This document shows positions 43,820 to 53,235 of a DNA stretch of 64,000 nucleotides, in pieces; positions within the stretch are counted from its first letter, which is position 1; each line of letters starts with the position of its first letter. The translations under genes were made by a program, and so were the position numbers. Origin of the DNA: Pectobacterium aquaticum (GTDB lineage: Bacteria; Pseudomonadota; Gammaproteobacteria; Enterobacterales; Enterobacteriaceae); the NCBI RefSeq assembly GCF_003382565.3, contig NZ_CP086253.1:248001-312000 (forward strand). Reading direction: 5' to 3'. The notes under the pieces are model-generated. The model worked only from the letters and a program-made list of their open reading frames with translations, made no database searches and had not been told where the DNA came from.

Positions 43820-45811
43820 ATGATGAAAACCCCGTCGTTGGCAGTATCCAGATTCTATACCACACCAAAGTTTGCGCGTTCTCGCTTTGCCTTCAAGCTG
43901 AGCTTTGCGATTGTGCTATCCCTGTTTCTAGGTTTTCACCTCCAGTTGGAAACGCCGCGCTGGTCGGTGCTGACGGCAGCAATTGTCGCCGCTGGCCCGG
44001 CGTTCGCTGCGGGTGGTGAACCGTTTTCTGGTGCGATCCGCCATCGTGGTATTCTGCGCATCATCGGCACGTTTATTGGCTGTATCGGTGCACTTATTAT
44101 CATTATCGCCACCGTTCGTGCACCGGTTGTGATGTTAATGCTGTGCTGTATTTGGGCAGGCCTTTGCACCTGGGTTTCCTCGCTGGTTAAAGTCGAAAAC
44201 GCCTATATCTTCGGGCTGGCAGGTTATACCGCGCTGATTATTATTGTATCAACACAGGGAACGCCGCTGCTGACACCGCAGTTTGCCGTGGAGCGATGTA
44301 GCGAGATTGTACTGGGCATCGTCTGCGCCATTCTGGCGGATTTACTGTTCTCACCGCGCTCGATCAAGCAGGATGTTGACCGCAGTATCGGTGAACTGCT
44401 GGTGGATCAGTATCGGCTACTGCAACTCAGCATGAGCGGGGCGGAGAGAGAAGTGATAGATACGGCATGGCATACGCTGGTGCGTAAAACGACCGCGTTA
44501 AATGGCATGCGCAGTAGCCTGATGCTGGAGTCTTCACGCTGGCAGAACAGCAATCGCCGCTTAACATCGCTGCATACGCAATCGCTCACGATGATCACAC
44601 AGGCGTGTGAAACCTATCTGATGTTGCAGGATGTCCCTATCCCTGTAAAAAGCAGCCTGAAATTGGTGTTGGATCAGCCTGTTGAATCGCTCCGCGATGT
44701 GCATTGCCGTGTGAAAGCATTACGTCACTTGATTGCGGCTGATAGCCGCGATGTGCCGCCTACGTTGGTCAGTTGGGTTGGAGCGGCAACGCGCTATCTG
44801 CTGCTGGCGAAGGGCGTGCAGACCAATGGACGCATTAGTACGATAGAAGCTGACGTGCTGAACAGCGAGGTGGAAATCAAAGCGCCTTCGGCTGAAACCC
44901 ATCATGCCATGATCAACGGTTTACGCACCGGAGTGGCGACGGCGCTGGGCTGCCTGTTCTGGCTAAGTACCGGCTGGACTTCCGGCAGCGTGTGTATGGT
45001 GATGATTGCGGTGGTGACGTCGCTTGCCATGCGTTTGCCGAATCCACAGATGATGGCGAGGGATTTTCTTTTTGGGACGATCTACGCGCTGCCGCTGGGC
45101 GCATTGATGTTCATGTTTATTATGCCGTCAACGCAGCAAAGCATGCTGCTGCTGTGCCTGAGTCTGGGGGCGATGGCTTTCTTCCTCGGGCTTGAGGTAC
45201 AAAAGCGTCGGTTGGGCTCGCTGGGCGCATTAGCCAGTACGATCAATATCCTAGTACTGGATAACCCGATGACGTTCAACATTAGCCAGTTTCTGGACAG
45301 CGCGATCGGCCAGATCATCGGCTGTTTTCTGGCGTTGATGGTGATCTTGCTGATCCGAGATAACACCAAGGCACATACGGGGAGAACGCTGTTGAACCGC
45401 TTTGTGTATGGTGCAGTCTCGGCACTGACGACCAACACCGTGCGGCGAAAAGAAAATCACCTGCCAGCGCTGTATCAACAGCTGTTCCTGCTGCTGAGCC
45501 GCTTCCCTGACGATATTGCCAAGTATCGCCTTGCGCTGTGGCTGATCATCATGCACCAACGTTTGAGAACGCTGAATATTCCGCAAAATGCGGCGCTATC
45601 TGCCTTTCATCGTCAGATTCGTGCAACCGCAGAGCAGGTGATTTCAGCTCGGCGCGATACTACGCGCAGCCGCTATTTCACGCAGTTGTTGGACGAGCTT
45701 GAACGTTATCAGCAGATGCTGACAGAACAGCAGCTTCCCCCGAGCGTGACGGCACCTGTAGGGCGACTAAGCGGGATTCTGCGTGATTATCAGCATGCGT
45801 TAAGCCGCTAA
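43820..45811 (+). CDS. aaeB: p-Hydroxybenzoate efflux pump subunit AaeB
   Basis: Inner-membrane pump of the aromatic acid exporter family. It has 663 residues, with two blocks of membrane spans: about 22-170 and 367-510, each followed by a soluble part, the FUSC/ArAE layout. The ATG at 43820 is directly followed by another at 43823; GAGG upstream fits either. It follows aaeA by 6 bases. In a plant pathogen it would relieve stress from plant phenolics (inference). Confidence 0.94.
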   Translation: MMKTPSLAVSRFYTTPKFARSRFAFKLSFAIVLSLFLGFHLQLETPRWSVLTAAIVAAGPAFAAGGEPFSGAIRHRGILRIIGTFIGCIGALIIIIATVRAPVVMLMLCCIWAGLCTWVSSLVKVENAYIFGLAGYTALIIIVSTQGTPLLTPQFAVERCSEIVLGIVCAILADLLFSPRSIKQDVDRSIGELLVDQYRLLQLSMSGAEREVIDTAWHTLVRKTTALNGMRSSLMLESSRWQNSNRRLTSLHTQSLTMITQACETYLMLQDVPIPVKSSLKLVLDQPVESLRDVHCRVKALRHLIAADSRDVPPTLVSWVGAATRYLLLAKGVQTNGRISTIEADVLNSEVEIKAPSAETHHAMINGLRTGVATALGCLFWLSTGWTSGSVCMVMIAVVTSLAMRLPNPQMMARDFLFGTIYALPLGALMFMFIMPSTQQSMLLLCLSLGAMAFFLGLEVQKRRLGSLGALASTINILVLDNPMTFNISQFLDSAIGQIIGCFLALMVILLIRDNTKAHTGRTLLNRFVYGAVSALTTNTVRRKENHLPALYQQLFLLLSRFPDDIAKYRLALWLIIMHQRLRTLNIPQNAALSAFHRQIRATAEQVISARRDTTRSRYFTQLLDELERYQQMLTEQQLPPSVTAPVGRLSGILRDYQHALSR

Positions 45812-45860
45812 TTTTGGTGGACGGTGCGGAGCCGAGCAGGAGATTGTTTACGTGGTGCAT

Positions 45861-45980
45861 GGCTAACCGCTTCAGCAAGGCAAATGTTTCTTGCTGTTTT
45901 TCATATTCAGTGATGTCCATAACCACCATTTTGGCTTCACTATCTTGGGTGATAATACACGGGATGAGTGAGATAGACTC
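45861..45980 (-). pseudogene. Remnant of a Phd/YefM-type antitoxin gene
   Basis: Read on the minus strand, one frame gives ESISLIPCIITQDSEAK followed by MVVMDITEYEKQQETFALLKRLA. This is the typical middle and end of Phd/YefM antitoxins (IIT-x-N/D-G/S-EAK-xVVM, then YE..QETLALLK). The N-terminal domain is missing; the frame enters at the darP stop, and family likeness stops at RLA. No toxin gene is next to it. It marks a lost toxin-antitoxin locus. Confidence 0.5.
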
Positions 45981-45998
45981 CTCACCCCGCTTTTGCCA

Positions 45999-46550
45999 TT
46001 AGTCTGTGGTCTCAGCCAGTTCGCGCAGATACTGGAAGATCTGGCGGGCGGATTTCGGCGGCTTATTCGTCGCTTTCTCTTTCTGCGCATTACGCACCAG
46101 AGAACGCAACTGCTGACGGTCAGCATGAGGATATAGCGCCAGAATATCGGGGACCACATCGTCACCTTCTTCAATCAGACGGTCACGCAGCTGTTCCAGT
46201 TTGTGGAATAACGCCACCTGCTGATTATGGCGGTTGTTCAGCTTATCCAGCGCGGTTTGGATCGGCTCTGGATCGCGGGCGCGCAGCATTTTACCAATCA
46301 GCTGTAGCTGACGACGACGGCCTTCTTTCTTGATCCGCTGTGCCAGTTCCACCGCTGCACGCAGATCGTCGTCCAACGGGATCTTTTCCAGAGCGTTCTT
46401 GCCCAGATCGACCAGTTCCGCGCCGAGATCTTTCAGCGCTTCGGCATCGCGCTTTATTTCACTTTTGCTGACCCAGATAATTTCATCATCTTCGTCGTCT
46501 TCTTGGTTATCGGGGACGTCATTCAGCCAGTCTTCGTACTTTTGCTTCAT
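45999..46550 (-). CDS. darP: Ribosome biogenesis factor DarP (YjgA)
   Basis: Binds pre-50S ribosomal particles and helps late assembly of the peptidyl-transferase centre. It has 183 residues and is highly charged, with an acidic N-terminus (DVPDNQEDDEDDEIIWVSKSEIKRDAEALK) and two helical bundles; LDDDLRAAVELAQRIKKEGRRRQLQLIGKMLR is a typical segment. It is divergent from pmbA, as in E. coli (yjgA-pmbA), although in E. coli that pair lies elsewhere in the genome. Confidence 0.95.
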   Translation of the reverse strand: MKQKYEDWLNDVPDNQEDDEDDEIIWVSKSEIKRDAEALKDLGAELVDLGKNALEKIPLDDDLRAAVELAQRIKKEGRRRQLQLIGKMLRARDPEPIQTALDKLNNRHNQQVALFHKLEQLRDRLIEEGDDVVPDILALYPHADRQQLRSLVRNAQKEKATNKPPKSARQIFQYLRELAETTD

Positions 46551-46720
46551 GGTTGGCTCCTAAAAAGTGTCCAGGAGCAATTCGTAACGCTACGTGTAGC
46601 GGCTCCGGGATGGTGAACAGCGCGCCCACCAGAAAAAGAGGCTGATACTAACAGGTTTGGGCTTTGTGCGAAATTGTCCGTAGATCCTGTTAGACTAGAA
46701 AGCATTATGCTACACCTTTT

Positions 46721-46778
<58 letters not shown>

Positions 46779-46844
46779 CGCCCCTTTTGTGCTCGTTGCG
46801 GGGATGATGATGGTGAGCTTTCTTCCACTCATTATGGCAGAACA

Positions 46845-48185
46845 ATGACGATAACTACTCAGGTTGCAGAGCAGCGTAAAGCGCTGGAGCTCGCGGTTGC
46901 TCAGGCGCTGGAACTGGCGCGTGCCGGTTCTGATGCAGCAGAAGTCGCGGTGTCAAAAACGACGGGCATTAGCGTCAGTACCCGTTATGGCGAGGTTGAA
47001 AATGTTGAATTCAACAGCGATGGCGCGTTAGGCATCACGGTTTATCACCAACAGCGTAAAGGTAGCGCATCGTCTACCGATCTCAGCCCTGATGCGATAG
47101 CCCGTACCGTACAGGCCGCGCTAGATATTGCGCGTTATACCTCTGTCGATCCTTTTGCTGGCCCAGCAGATCGAGATCTTCTGGCGTTCGACGCGCCGGA
47201 TCTGGATCTATTCCATCCAACCGAGCTGGATGCGGATCGCGGTATTGAATTAGCCGCTCGTGCAGAGCAGGCAGCGTTACAGGCTGACAAGCGCATCACT
47301 AACACCGAAGGCGGCAGCTTTAACAGCCACTATGGCGTGAAGGTGTTCGGCAATAGCCACGGCCTGCTGAAAAGTTACTGCTCTAGCCGTCATTCCATGT
47401 CCAGCTGTGTGATTGCTGAAGTGAATGGCGATATGGAGCGAGATTATGCCTACACCGTTGGCCGTGCGCTGGATGACTTGCGCAGCCCGGAATGGGTGGG
47501 CGAAGAGTGCGCGCGCCGCACATTATCCCGCTTGTCACCGCGTAAACTGCCCACCATGCAGGCTCCGGTGATGTTTTCTGCGGAAGTGGCGACGGGTCTG
47601 TTTGGCCATTTGGTTGGCGCCATCAGTGGCGGCAGCGTTTATCGTAAATCCACTTTTCTGCTGGATAAGCTGGGTCAGCAGATTCTGCCGGAGTGGCTGA
47701 CGATTGAGGAACAGCCGCATCTGCTGAGAGGGCTGGCCTCTACGCCGTTCGACAGCGAAGGCGTGCGGACGCAGGCGCGTGACATTGTGAAGGCGGGCGT
47801 GTTGCAGACCTGGCTTATGACAAGCTACTCCGCGCGTAAGCTGGGCATGCAGAGCACCGGCCATGCGGGTGGTATTCATAACTGGCGGATTGCCGGACAG
47901 GGTCTGGATTTCAACGGTATGTTGAAACAGATGGGCAAAGGCCTGCTGGTGACCGAACTGATGGGGCAAGGCGTGAGCGGTGTGACGGGGGACTATTCCC
48001 GTGGCGCATCCGGCTTCTGGGTCGAAAATGGCGAAATTCAATATCCGGTTAGCGAGATTACGATCGCGGGTAACCTGAAAGACATGCTGCGTAATATTGT
48101 GACGGTGGGGAATGATATCGAAACCCGAAGCAATATCCAGTGTGGTTCCGTTCTGCTGCCATCAATGAAGATCGCAGGGGAATAA
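46845..48185 (+). CDS. pmbA: Metalloprotease PmbA/TldE
   Basis: Non-metal partner of TldD in the TldD-TldE protease, with 446 residues. It lacks the HExxxH zinc site, as expected, and ends with the family text YPVSEITIAGNLKDMLRNIVTVGNDIETRSNIQCGSVLLPSMKIAGE-like. The N-terminal segment (AEVAVSKTTGISVSTRYGEVENVEFNSDGALG) is nearly the same as in E. coli. It is divergent from darP and lies 6.6 kb from tldD. Confidence 0.96.
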   Translation: MTITTQVAEQRKALELAVAQALELARAGSDAAEVAVSKTTGISVSTRYGEVENVEFNSDGALGITVYHQQRKGSASSTDLSPDAIARTVQAALDIARYTSVDPFAGPADRDLLAFDAPDLDLFHPTELDADRGIELAARAEQAALQADKRITNTEGGSFNSHYGVKVFGNSHGLLKSYCSSRHSMSSCVIAEVNGDMERDYAYTVGRALDDLRSPEWVGEECARRTLSRLSPRKLPTMQAPVMFSAEVATGLFGHLVGAISGGSVYRKSTFLLDKLGQQILPEWLTIEEQPHLLRGLASTPFDSEGVRTQARDIVKAGVLQTWLMTSYSARKLGMQSTGHAGGIHNWRIAGQGLDFNGMLKQMGKGLLVTELMGQGVSGVTGDYSRGASGFWVENGEIQYPVSEITIAGNLKDMLRNIVTVGNDIETRSNIQCGSVLLPSMKIAGE

Positions 48186-48209
48186 ACCTGCTCTGCGTGA
48201 GTCACCGTC

Positions 48210-48231
48210 GCCGTCGGCAGTGTCCGACGGC
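48210..48231. terminator. Hairpin between convergent pmbA and rnk
   Basis: GCCGTCGG (48210-48217) pairs with CCGACGGC (48224-48231). It lies between two genes ending toward each other and may serve both, although the T runs are weak. Confidence 0.55.
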
Positions 48232-48249
48232 TGTTACTCTATCCCTGGC

Positions 48250-48660
48250 TTAGCGGTGGTACTCGCCCGCGGCTTCTGGCTGATAGAGTAGTTCTAGTAC
48301 TTCAATTCGCGTTTCTTCACCGTTTGGCAATTGCCAGGTGATAGAATTTCCCACATGCATTCCCAATAGTGCCGCACCCAGCGGAGCCATCACCGACAGC
48401 GGTTCTTTGCTGTCCTTCACTGCGGCTGGATAAACCAGCGTGCGGATGTGCTCTTCGTTGGTATTCAGATCGCGGAAACGCACCCGACTATTCATGGTGA
48501 CGACATGTGAGGGAATCGATGCCGAAGGCAGAATGTCCGCCCGATCCAGCTCCTCATTCAACGCCTGTGCGATATCGCTGTCCGCAAAGGCGGGCTGCTC
48601 CAATAACATATCCAGACGTTCTGCATCCAATTCACTGATTGTCAGGTTAGGTTTCGTCAT
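48250..48660 (-). CDS. rnk: Nucleoside diphosphate kinase regulator Rnk
   Basis: GreA-like protein that binds RNA polymerase (known structure in E. coli). It has 136 residues from the ATG at 48660, with GGAG in GGAGAGGAGT upstream; the longer ORF from 48714 has no support. The N-terminal helix pair (TISELDAERLDMLLEQPAF) and the FKBP-like C-terminal domain (VTMNSRVRFRDLN, LSVMAPLGAALLGMHVGNSI) are clear. It sits between pmbA and the npr operon. Confidence 0.94.
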   Translation of the reverse strand: MTKPNLTISELDAERLDMLLEQPAFADSDIAQALNEELDRADILPSASIPSHVVTMNSRVRFRDLNTNEEHIRTLVYPAAVKDSKEPLSVMAPLGAALLGMHVGNSITWQLPNGEETRIEVLELLYQPEAAGEYHR

Positions 48661-48820
48661 ACTCCTCTCCAGTTGGTATTTTTCAGATGATATAAAAATA
48701 ACCCCCGCGCCCAAAGGAGCAGGGGTATAAGAAAATATTATGATTTATAGAGGTAGATAGTAGGAGGTTCGGAAGGGAAAGTGAAGCACTAAGGCTAGCA
48801 GATAGCCTGCTAAGGAAATG

Positions 48821-49093
48821 CTAGTCCTCGTCGAACCCCGCTTCAAACAGCCCGATGACGGCGGCAAGCGCCTGTTCTTCATCTGGGCCTGTCGCTTCTA
48901 CTTCGATGAGTCGCCCTTTGGCCGAGTCCAGCATTAGCATGGCAATCACGCTGCTGGCTTCGGCTTCGGTGCCGCTGTCATTACGCAGTATCACTTCGGC
49001 ACCAAAGCTCTGCACCAGCTCGAACAGCTTCATGGCTGGGCGAGCGTGCATGCCTAGCTTGTTTTTGATTTCAACCGTTTGCCGGACTGTCAT
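48821..49093 (-). CDS. ptsO: Phosphocarrier protein NPr
   Basis: HPr-like phosphocarrier of the nitrogen PTS; it takes phosphate from PtsP and passes it to PtsN. It has 90 residues with the phosphorylated H16 in NKLGMHARPAMKL and the conserved C-terminal EEQALAAVIGLFEAGFDE. It is the last gene of the rpoN-hpf-ptsN-rapZ-ptsO run, in the usual order. Confidence 0.97.
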   Translation of the reverse strand: MTVRQTVEIKNKLGMHARPAMKLFELVQSFGAEVILRNDSGTEAEASSVIAMLMLDSAKGRLIEVEATGPDEEQALAAVIGLFEAGFDED

Positions 49094-49124
49094 AGGTTAC
49101 CTAGTTGTACTGGTTTGCTGACTA

Positions 49125-49982
49125 TTATGAGGGTTTACGTTTTTCCAGCGTACGGTGGCGCGACTGCACGTTCTTACCGCGTGAGCGGAAGTAATCTGCC
49201 AGTTGTTCGGCGACATAGACGGAACGGTGTTTACCGCCGGTACAGCCAATCGCGACAGTCAGGTAGCTGCGGTTATTGGTTTCCAGCATTGGCAGCCACA
49301 GTTCCAAATAGCTGCGGGTCTGGTAGATGAAGTTGTGAACTTCGGTATGCCTGTCGAGGAAAGACGCAACGGGCTTATCCAGACCGGTCATCGGGCGCAG
49401 TTTCGGATCCCAGTGCGGGTTCGGCAGGAAGCGCACGTCAAAGACGTAATCCGCATCGATAGGGATACCGTGCTTGAAGCCGAACGATTCGAACACCATC
49501 GTGAGCTCGCGTTCTCGCTTGCCGAGCAGCCGGGTACGCAGCATTTCGGCCAGTTCATGTACCGACATCTCTGAGGTATCGATAATCAGATCGGCACGTG
49601 AACGCAGCGGTTCCAGGAGGTCGCTTTCTTCATCAATGGCGCTTTCCAGTGACAGATTTTTGCTGGAGAGCGGGTGAAGGCGGCGGGTATCGCTATAGCG
49701 GCGAATCAGCGTATTGCGATCGGCATCCAGAAACAGCAGTTGAGGCGAGAAGCTGGGTGGCAGTTGCTCCATGGCATGCTCGAAGATCTCTGGGGATTCC
49801 GGCATATTGCGCACGTCAATGCTGACTGCTGCGGAAATGTTACGTGCCGCAAGCGTATTAGCCAGTTCTGGCAGTAGAACCACTGGTAGGTTATCTACGC
49901 AGTAGAACCCCATATCTTCCAGTGCGCGCAGGGCGACAGATTTCCCTGAACCTGAGCGACCACTGACAATCATCAGCACCAT
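49125..49982 (-). CDS. rapZ: RNase adapter protein RapZ
   Basis: Binds GlcN6P and presents the GlmZ small RNA to RNase E, so controlling glucosamine-6-phosphate synthase and cell-envelope precursor supply. It has 285 residues from the ATG at 49982, preceded by GGGGAG; the ORF from 50003 adds 7 residues. Walker A GRSGSGKS at 8-15, and the C-terminal RNA-binding text GCTGGKHRSVYVAEQLADYFRSRGKNVQSRHRTLEKRKP matches E. coli. It lies 31 bases before ptsO. Confidence 0.96.
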   Translation of the reverse strand: MVLMIVSGRSGSGKSVALRALEDMGFYCVDNLPVVLLPELANTLAARNISAAVSIDVRNMPESPEIFEHAMEQLPPSFSPQLLFLDADRNTLIRRYSDTRRLHPLSSKNLSLESAIDEESDLLEPLRSRADLIIDTSEMSVHELAEMLRTRLLGKRERELTMVFESFGFKHGIPIDADYVFDVRFLPNPHWDPKLRPMTGLDKPVASFLDRHTEVHNFIYQTRSYLELWLPMLETNNRSYLTVAIGCTGGKHRSVYVAEQLADYFRSRGKNVQSRHRTLEKRKPS

Positions 49983-50142
49983 CTGACGACTCCCCTCTGG
50001 CAACGTGATGGCGAATTTTCATTGCCACTGTTTTTATAAAGTGATGTATAGCTAAAAAAATGACGGCTTAGCGCATGGATTGCAAGCATTCTCTGAATCC
50101 ATGGCAAATCGCCCGTCATCGTGAACATGACAACCATCCGGC

Positions 50143-50616
50143 TTAACCAGCTTCCGTCATAATCTGGTACAGCTCTTCATCGCTTTGCGCCGCACGCAGG
50201 CGCCGGCAAACCGTTTTATCCGCCAGCCGCTTGGCAACAAGCGACAGGGTATGCAAATGGGTTTTACATTGTTCCGCTGGAACCAGCAAGGCAAAAAGCA
50301 GATCAACGGCCTGATTATCAATGGCATCGAAAGCGATCGGTTGCTCTAACTGGATGAAAACACCGATGGCGCCCAGCGCATTATCGTCTTCCAACTTACC
50401 GTGAGGAATGGCAATGCCGCCGCCGATTCCCGTGCTGCCCATCCGCTCCCGGGTCAGGATGGCATCAAAGATAATCTGCGAAGGAATGTTAAGCTGCTTG
50501 GCAGCGAGCTCACTGATAATTTCCAATGCCCGTTTCTTACTCTGGCAGTGGACGGTGCTTCGGGTGCACTCAGGACGTAATACGGTGCTGAGCTGCAATA
50601 CGGGATCGTGGTTCAT
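50143..50616 (-). CDS. ptsN: Nitrogen regulatory IIA protein PtsN
   Basis: Terminal acceptor of the nitrogen PTS; its phosphorylation state regulates potassium transport, envelope stress and more. I start at 50616 (MNHDPVLQLSTVL), giving 157 residues; the ORF to 50703 runs upstream without family support. The phosphorylated H72 is in GGGIAIPHGKLED. A 160-base gap to rapZ and a perfect hairpin upstream (50687-50706) are visible. RBS is weak (GTGA). Confidence 0.95.
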   Translation of the reverse strand: MNHDPVLQLSTVLRPECTRSTVHCQSKKRALEIISELAAKQLNIPSQIIFDAILTRERMGSTGIGGGIAIPHGKLEDDNALGAIGVFIQLEQPIAFDAIDNQAVDLLFALLVPAEQCKTHLHTLSLVAKRLADKTVCRRLRAAQSDEELYQIMTEAG

Positions 50617-50686
50617 TTTATTTTCACTTAACGACGCTTTCACTTCTGGTGATCCCGACCCACCCGATGGATGGGCCGAGTTTGTT

Positions 50687-50706
50687 CCTTTGCCAAACGG
50701 CAAAGG
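50687..50706. other. Perfect 8-bp hairpin between hpf and ptsN
   Basis: CCTTTGCC (50687-50694) and GGCAAAGG (50699-50706) with loop AAAC, lying 7 bases after the hpf stop on the minus strand. No T run follows, so it may be a processing or stability element in the operon mRNA rather than a terminator. Confidence 0.55.
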
Positions 50707-50712
50707 AGAAAA

Positions 50713-51000
50713 TTAGTGTTGCTTGAGTTTATCTTTATGCTTATTGAGCTGTCTCGCCAGCTTATCAATCAATAAATCTATCGCGGCGTACATATCTGCC
50801 GCCTCTGAGGTCGCATGCAGCTCGCCGCCATTAACGTGGAGCGTGGCCTCGGCAATTTGCTGAACTTTTTCCACTCTCAATACCACATTGACCTGATTAA
50901 TCCGGTCAAAATACTGCTCTAATTTGGCAAACTTGCCATTCACAAAATCACGCAGTGGTTCAGTGATCTCGATGTGGTGGCCGGTAATGTTGAGCTGCAT
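50713..51000 (-). CDS. hpf: Ribosome hibernation promoting factor HPF
   Basis: Short HPF (95 residues, as in E. coli) that helps dimerise ribosomes to 100S particles in stationary phase. The ATG at 51000 has AAGGAAG upstream; MQLNITGHHIEITEPLRDFVNGKF is the family start. It is 23 bases after rpoN, in the order seen across Enterobacterales. Confidence 0.96.
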   Translation of the reverse strand: MQLNITGHHIEITEPLRDFVNGKFAKLEQYFDRINQVNVVLRVEKVQQIAEATLHVNGGELHATSEAADMYAAIDLLIDKLARQLNKHKDKLKQH

Positions 51001-51023
51001 AGTGTCTTCCTTCTCTGTTGAAA

Positions 51024-52457
51024 TCAAATCAGTTGTTTACGCTGATTCGATGGTGGGATAGATAAAGACTCTCGGTATTTTGCAACGGTTCGACGCGCCA
51101 CGATGATGCCCTGCTCGGAAAGCAGCGCCGTCAGCTTGCTATCGCTCAGTGGCTTCACGGGGTTTTCCGCCGCAATAAGCTTCTTCACCAACGCGCGGAT
51201 TGCCGTTGATGACGCTTCTCCGCCACTATCCGTATTAACGTGGCTGGAGAAGAAATATTTTAGCTCAAAAATGCCGCGTGGGCTGTGCAGGAACTTCTGT
51301 GTCGTCACGCGTGAGATGGTGGATTCATGCATATCCACCGCTTGCGCGATGTCTGCCAGCACCATGGGCTTCATGAATTCTTCACCCTGATCGAAGAAAT
51401 CCTGCTGCTGTTCGACGATGCAGCGGGTGACCTTCAGCAGCGTGTCATTGCGGCTTTCCAGGCTTTTGATGAGCCAGCGCGCTTCTTGCAGATTGCTGCG
51501 GATAAACTGCCCGTCGCTATCGTTGCGCGCGCTGTTACCCAGCGCAGCGTATTGCTGGTTAATTTGCAACCGGGGAACGCTGTCGGTGTTTAGTTCGACG
51601 GTCCAGATCCCCTGAACTTTACGTACCAGCACGTCAGGAATCACGTATTCGGATTCACCGGTGTTGATCGATTGTCCTGGACGGGGATCGAGTGATTGGA
51701 TCAGCGCCAGTGCTTCTTTCAGTACCTCTTCTTTCAGGCGCGTGATGCGGATTAAACTGCGGAAATCATGGTTGGCTAACAGATCGAGATGATCGCTGAC
51801 GATCAGGCGCGCTTCGGTCAGGCGTGGCGTGTCGTCGGCAAATTGGGAAAGCTGCACCAGCAGGCAATCACGCAGATCGCGAGCGGCAACGCCAACGGGA
51901 TCGAAGCGCTGCACGCGTTTGAGTACGGCTTCAACTTCTTCCAGCGTCACGTCGTCGTCACCGATGCTCTCAAGAATGTCCTGCAGCGGTACTGTCAGGT
52001 AACCGGTGTTGTCCACCGCATCGACGATAGAGGTCGCGATAGCCGCATCGGTGTCGGAAAACGGCGTCAGCTCAACTTGCCACATCAGGTAATCCTGAAG
52101 CGTTTGCGTGGTTTCACCTTGATAAATCGGCAGTTCTTCATCGCGATAGTCGGTGCCAGTGCCTGACGGTGTGCCTGCGGAGTAAATTTCATCCCAGGTG
52201 GCATCGAGCGGCAATTCTTCTGGCATGTCCCTTTGTTCAAGGGCTTCACCGGTATCCAGTGAATCGCTGTCTGCCTTTTCAAATGACTCGATTTCGTCGT
52301 GCTGATCCGTTTGTTCGAGCAACGGATTACTTTCTAACGCCAGTTGAATCTCCTGTTGCAATTCAAGCGTGGACAGTTGCAACAGGCGGATCGCCTGTTG
52401 GAGCTGTGGAGTCATGGCCAGTTGCTGGCTAAGCCTGAGTTGCAAACCTTGCTTCAT
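51024..52457 (-). CDS. rpoN: RNA polymerase sigma-54 factor RpoN
   Basis: Sigma factor for nitrogen, hrp and other enhancer-dependent promoters. It has 477 residues: Region I glutamine-rich start (MKQGLQLRLSQQLAMTPQLQQAIRLLQLSTLELQQEIQ), an acidic region II about 50-120, the core-binding domain, the helix-turn-helix, and the RpoN box ARRTVAKYRESLSIPPSNQRK near the end. The window also holds a sigma54-type promoter (4733-4749). In soft-rot bacteria RpoN acts with HrpS-like activators in virulence (family knowledge). Confidence 0.98.
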   Translation of the reverse strand: MKQGLQLRLSQQLAMTPQLQQAIRLLQLSTLELQQEIQLALESNPLLEQTDQHDEIESFEKADSDSLDTGEALEQRDMPEELPLDATWDEIYSAGTPSGTGTDYRDEELPIYQGETTQTLQDYLMWQVELTPFSDTDAAIATSIVDAVDNTGYLTVPLQDILESIGDDDVTLEEVEAVLKRVQRFDPVGVAARDLRDCLLVQLSQFADDTPRLTEARLIVSDHLDLLANHDFRSLIRITRLKEEVLKEALALIQSLDPRPGQSINTGESEYVIPDVLVRKVQGIWTVELNTDSVPRLQINQQYAALGNSARNDSDGQFIRSNLQEARWLIKSLESRNDTLLKVTRCIVEQQQDFFDQGEEFMKPMVLADIAQAVDMHESTISRVTTQKFLHSPRGIFELKYFFSSHVNTDSGGEASSTAIRALVKKLIAAENPVKPLSDSKLTALLSEQGIIVARRTVAKYRESLSIPPSNQRKQLI

Positions 52458-52506
52458 AAATCGCGCTAACGTCCCATAAGTACTGCAAAGAGAAGATATT
52501 ACCCTA

Positions 52507-53232
52507 TCAGAGTCGGAAGCCTTCGCCCAGATAGACGCGTTTCACTTGTTCATCGGCCAGAATATCGGTCGGTGAACCGTGGGCGATCAGGTTACCCTGA
52601 CTCACGATGTAGGCTCGTTCACAAACATCAAGCGTTTCGCGGACGTTATGATCGGTAATCAACACGCCAAGCCCGCTGTCACGCAGATGCTCAATGATTT
52701 TTTTAATATCCAGTACGGAGATCGGGTCTACGCCTGCAAACGGTTCATCCAGCAGGATGAACTTCGGATTCGCTGCCAGCGCACGCGCAATCTCTACGCG
52801 GCGTCTTTCTCCACCGGACAGCGATTGTCCCAGACTATCGCGCAAATGAATAATATGGAATTCTTCCATTAGCTCATTGGCACGATCTTCCTGCTGTTCG
52901 GTCGTCAGATCTTTACGGATCTGTAATACCGCCATCAGGTTGTCATAGACGCTTAAGCGCCGAAAAATAGAGGCTTCCTGCGGCAGATAGCCGATGCCGC
53001 GCAGGGCGCGTTCGTGCAGGGGAAGCAGGCTGATGTCATTGTCGTCAATGACGATGCGGCCTTCATCACGCGGGACGATGCCTACGACCATGTAGAACGT
53101 TGTCGTTTTGCCGGCCCCATTCGGTCCGAGCAGGCCGACGATTTCACCAGAATTAACAGTGAGGCTGACGTTTTCCACGACTTTACGGCCTTTGTACGCC
53201 TTGGCTAGATTTTCTGCGGTTAGTGTTGCCAT
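52507..53232 (-). CDS. lptB: LPS export ABC ATPase LptB
   Basis: ATPase of the LptB2FG complex that extracts lipopolysaccharide from the inner membrane. It has 241 residues: Walker A GPNGAGKT at 36-43, signature SLSGGERRRVEIARAL, Walker B FILLDEPFAGVDP and switch His in VLITDHNVRETLD. It starts 3 bases after the lptA stop. It is the last gene of the lptC-lptA-lptB set before rpoN. Confidence 0.98.
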   Translation of the reverse strand: MATLTAENLAKAYKGRKVVENVSLTVNSGEIVGLLGPNGAGKTTTFYMVVGIVPRDEGRIVIDDNDISLLPLHERALRGIGYLPQEASIFRRLSVYDNLMAVLQIRKDLTTEQQEDRANELMEEFHIIHLRDSLGQSLSGGERRRVEIARALAANPKFILLDEPFAGVDPISVLDIKKIIEHLRDSGLGVLITDHNVRETLDVCERAYIVSQGNLIAHGSPTDILADEQVKRVYLGEGFRL

Positions 53233-53235
53233 AAC

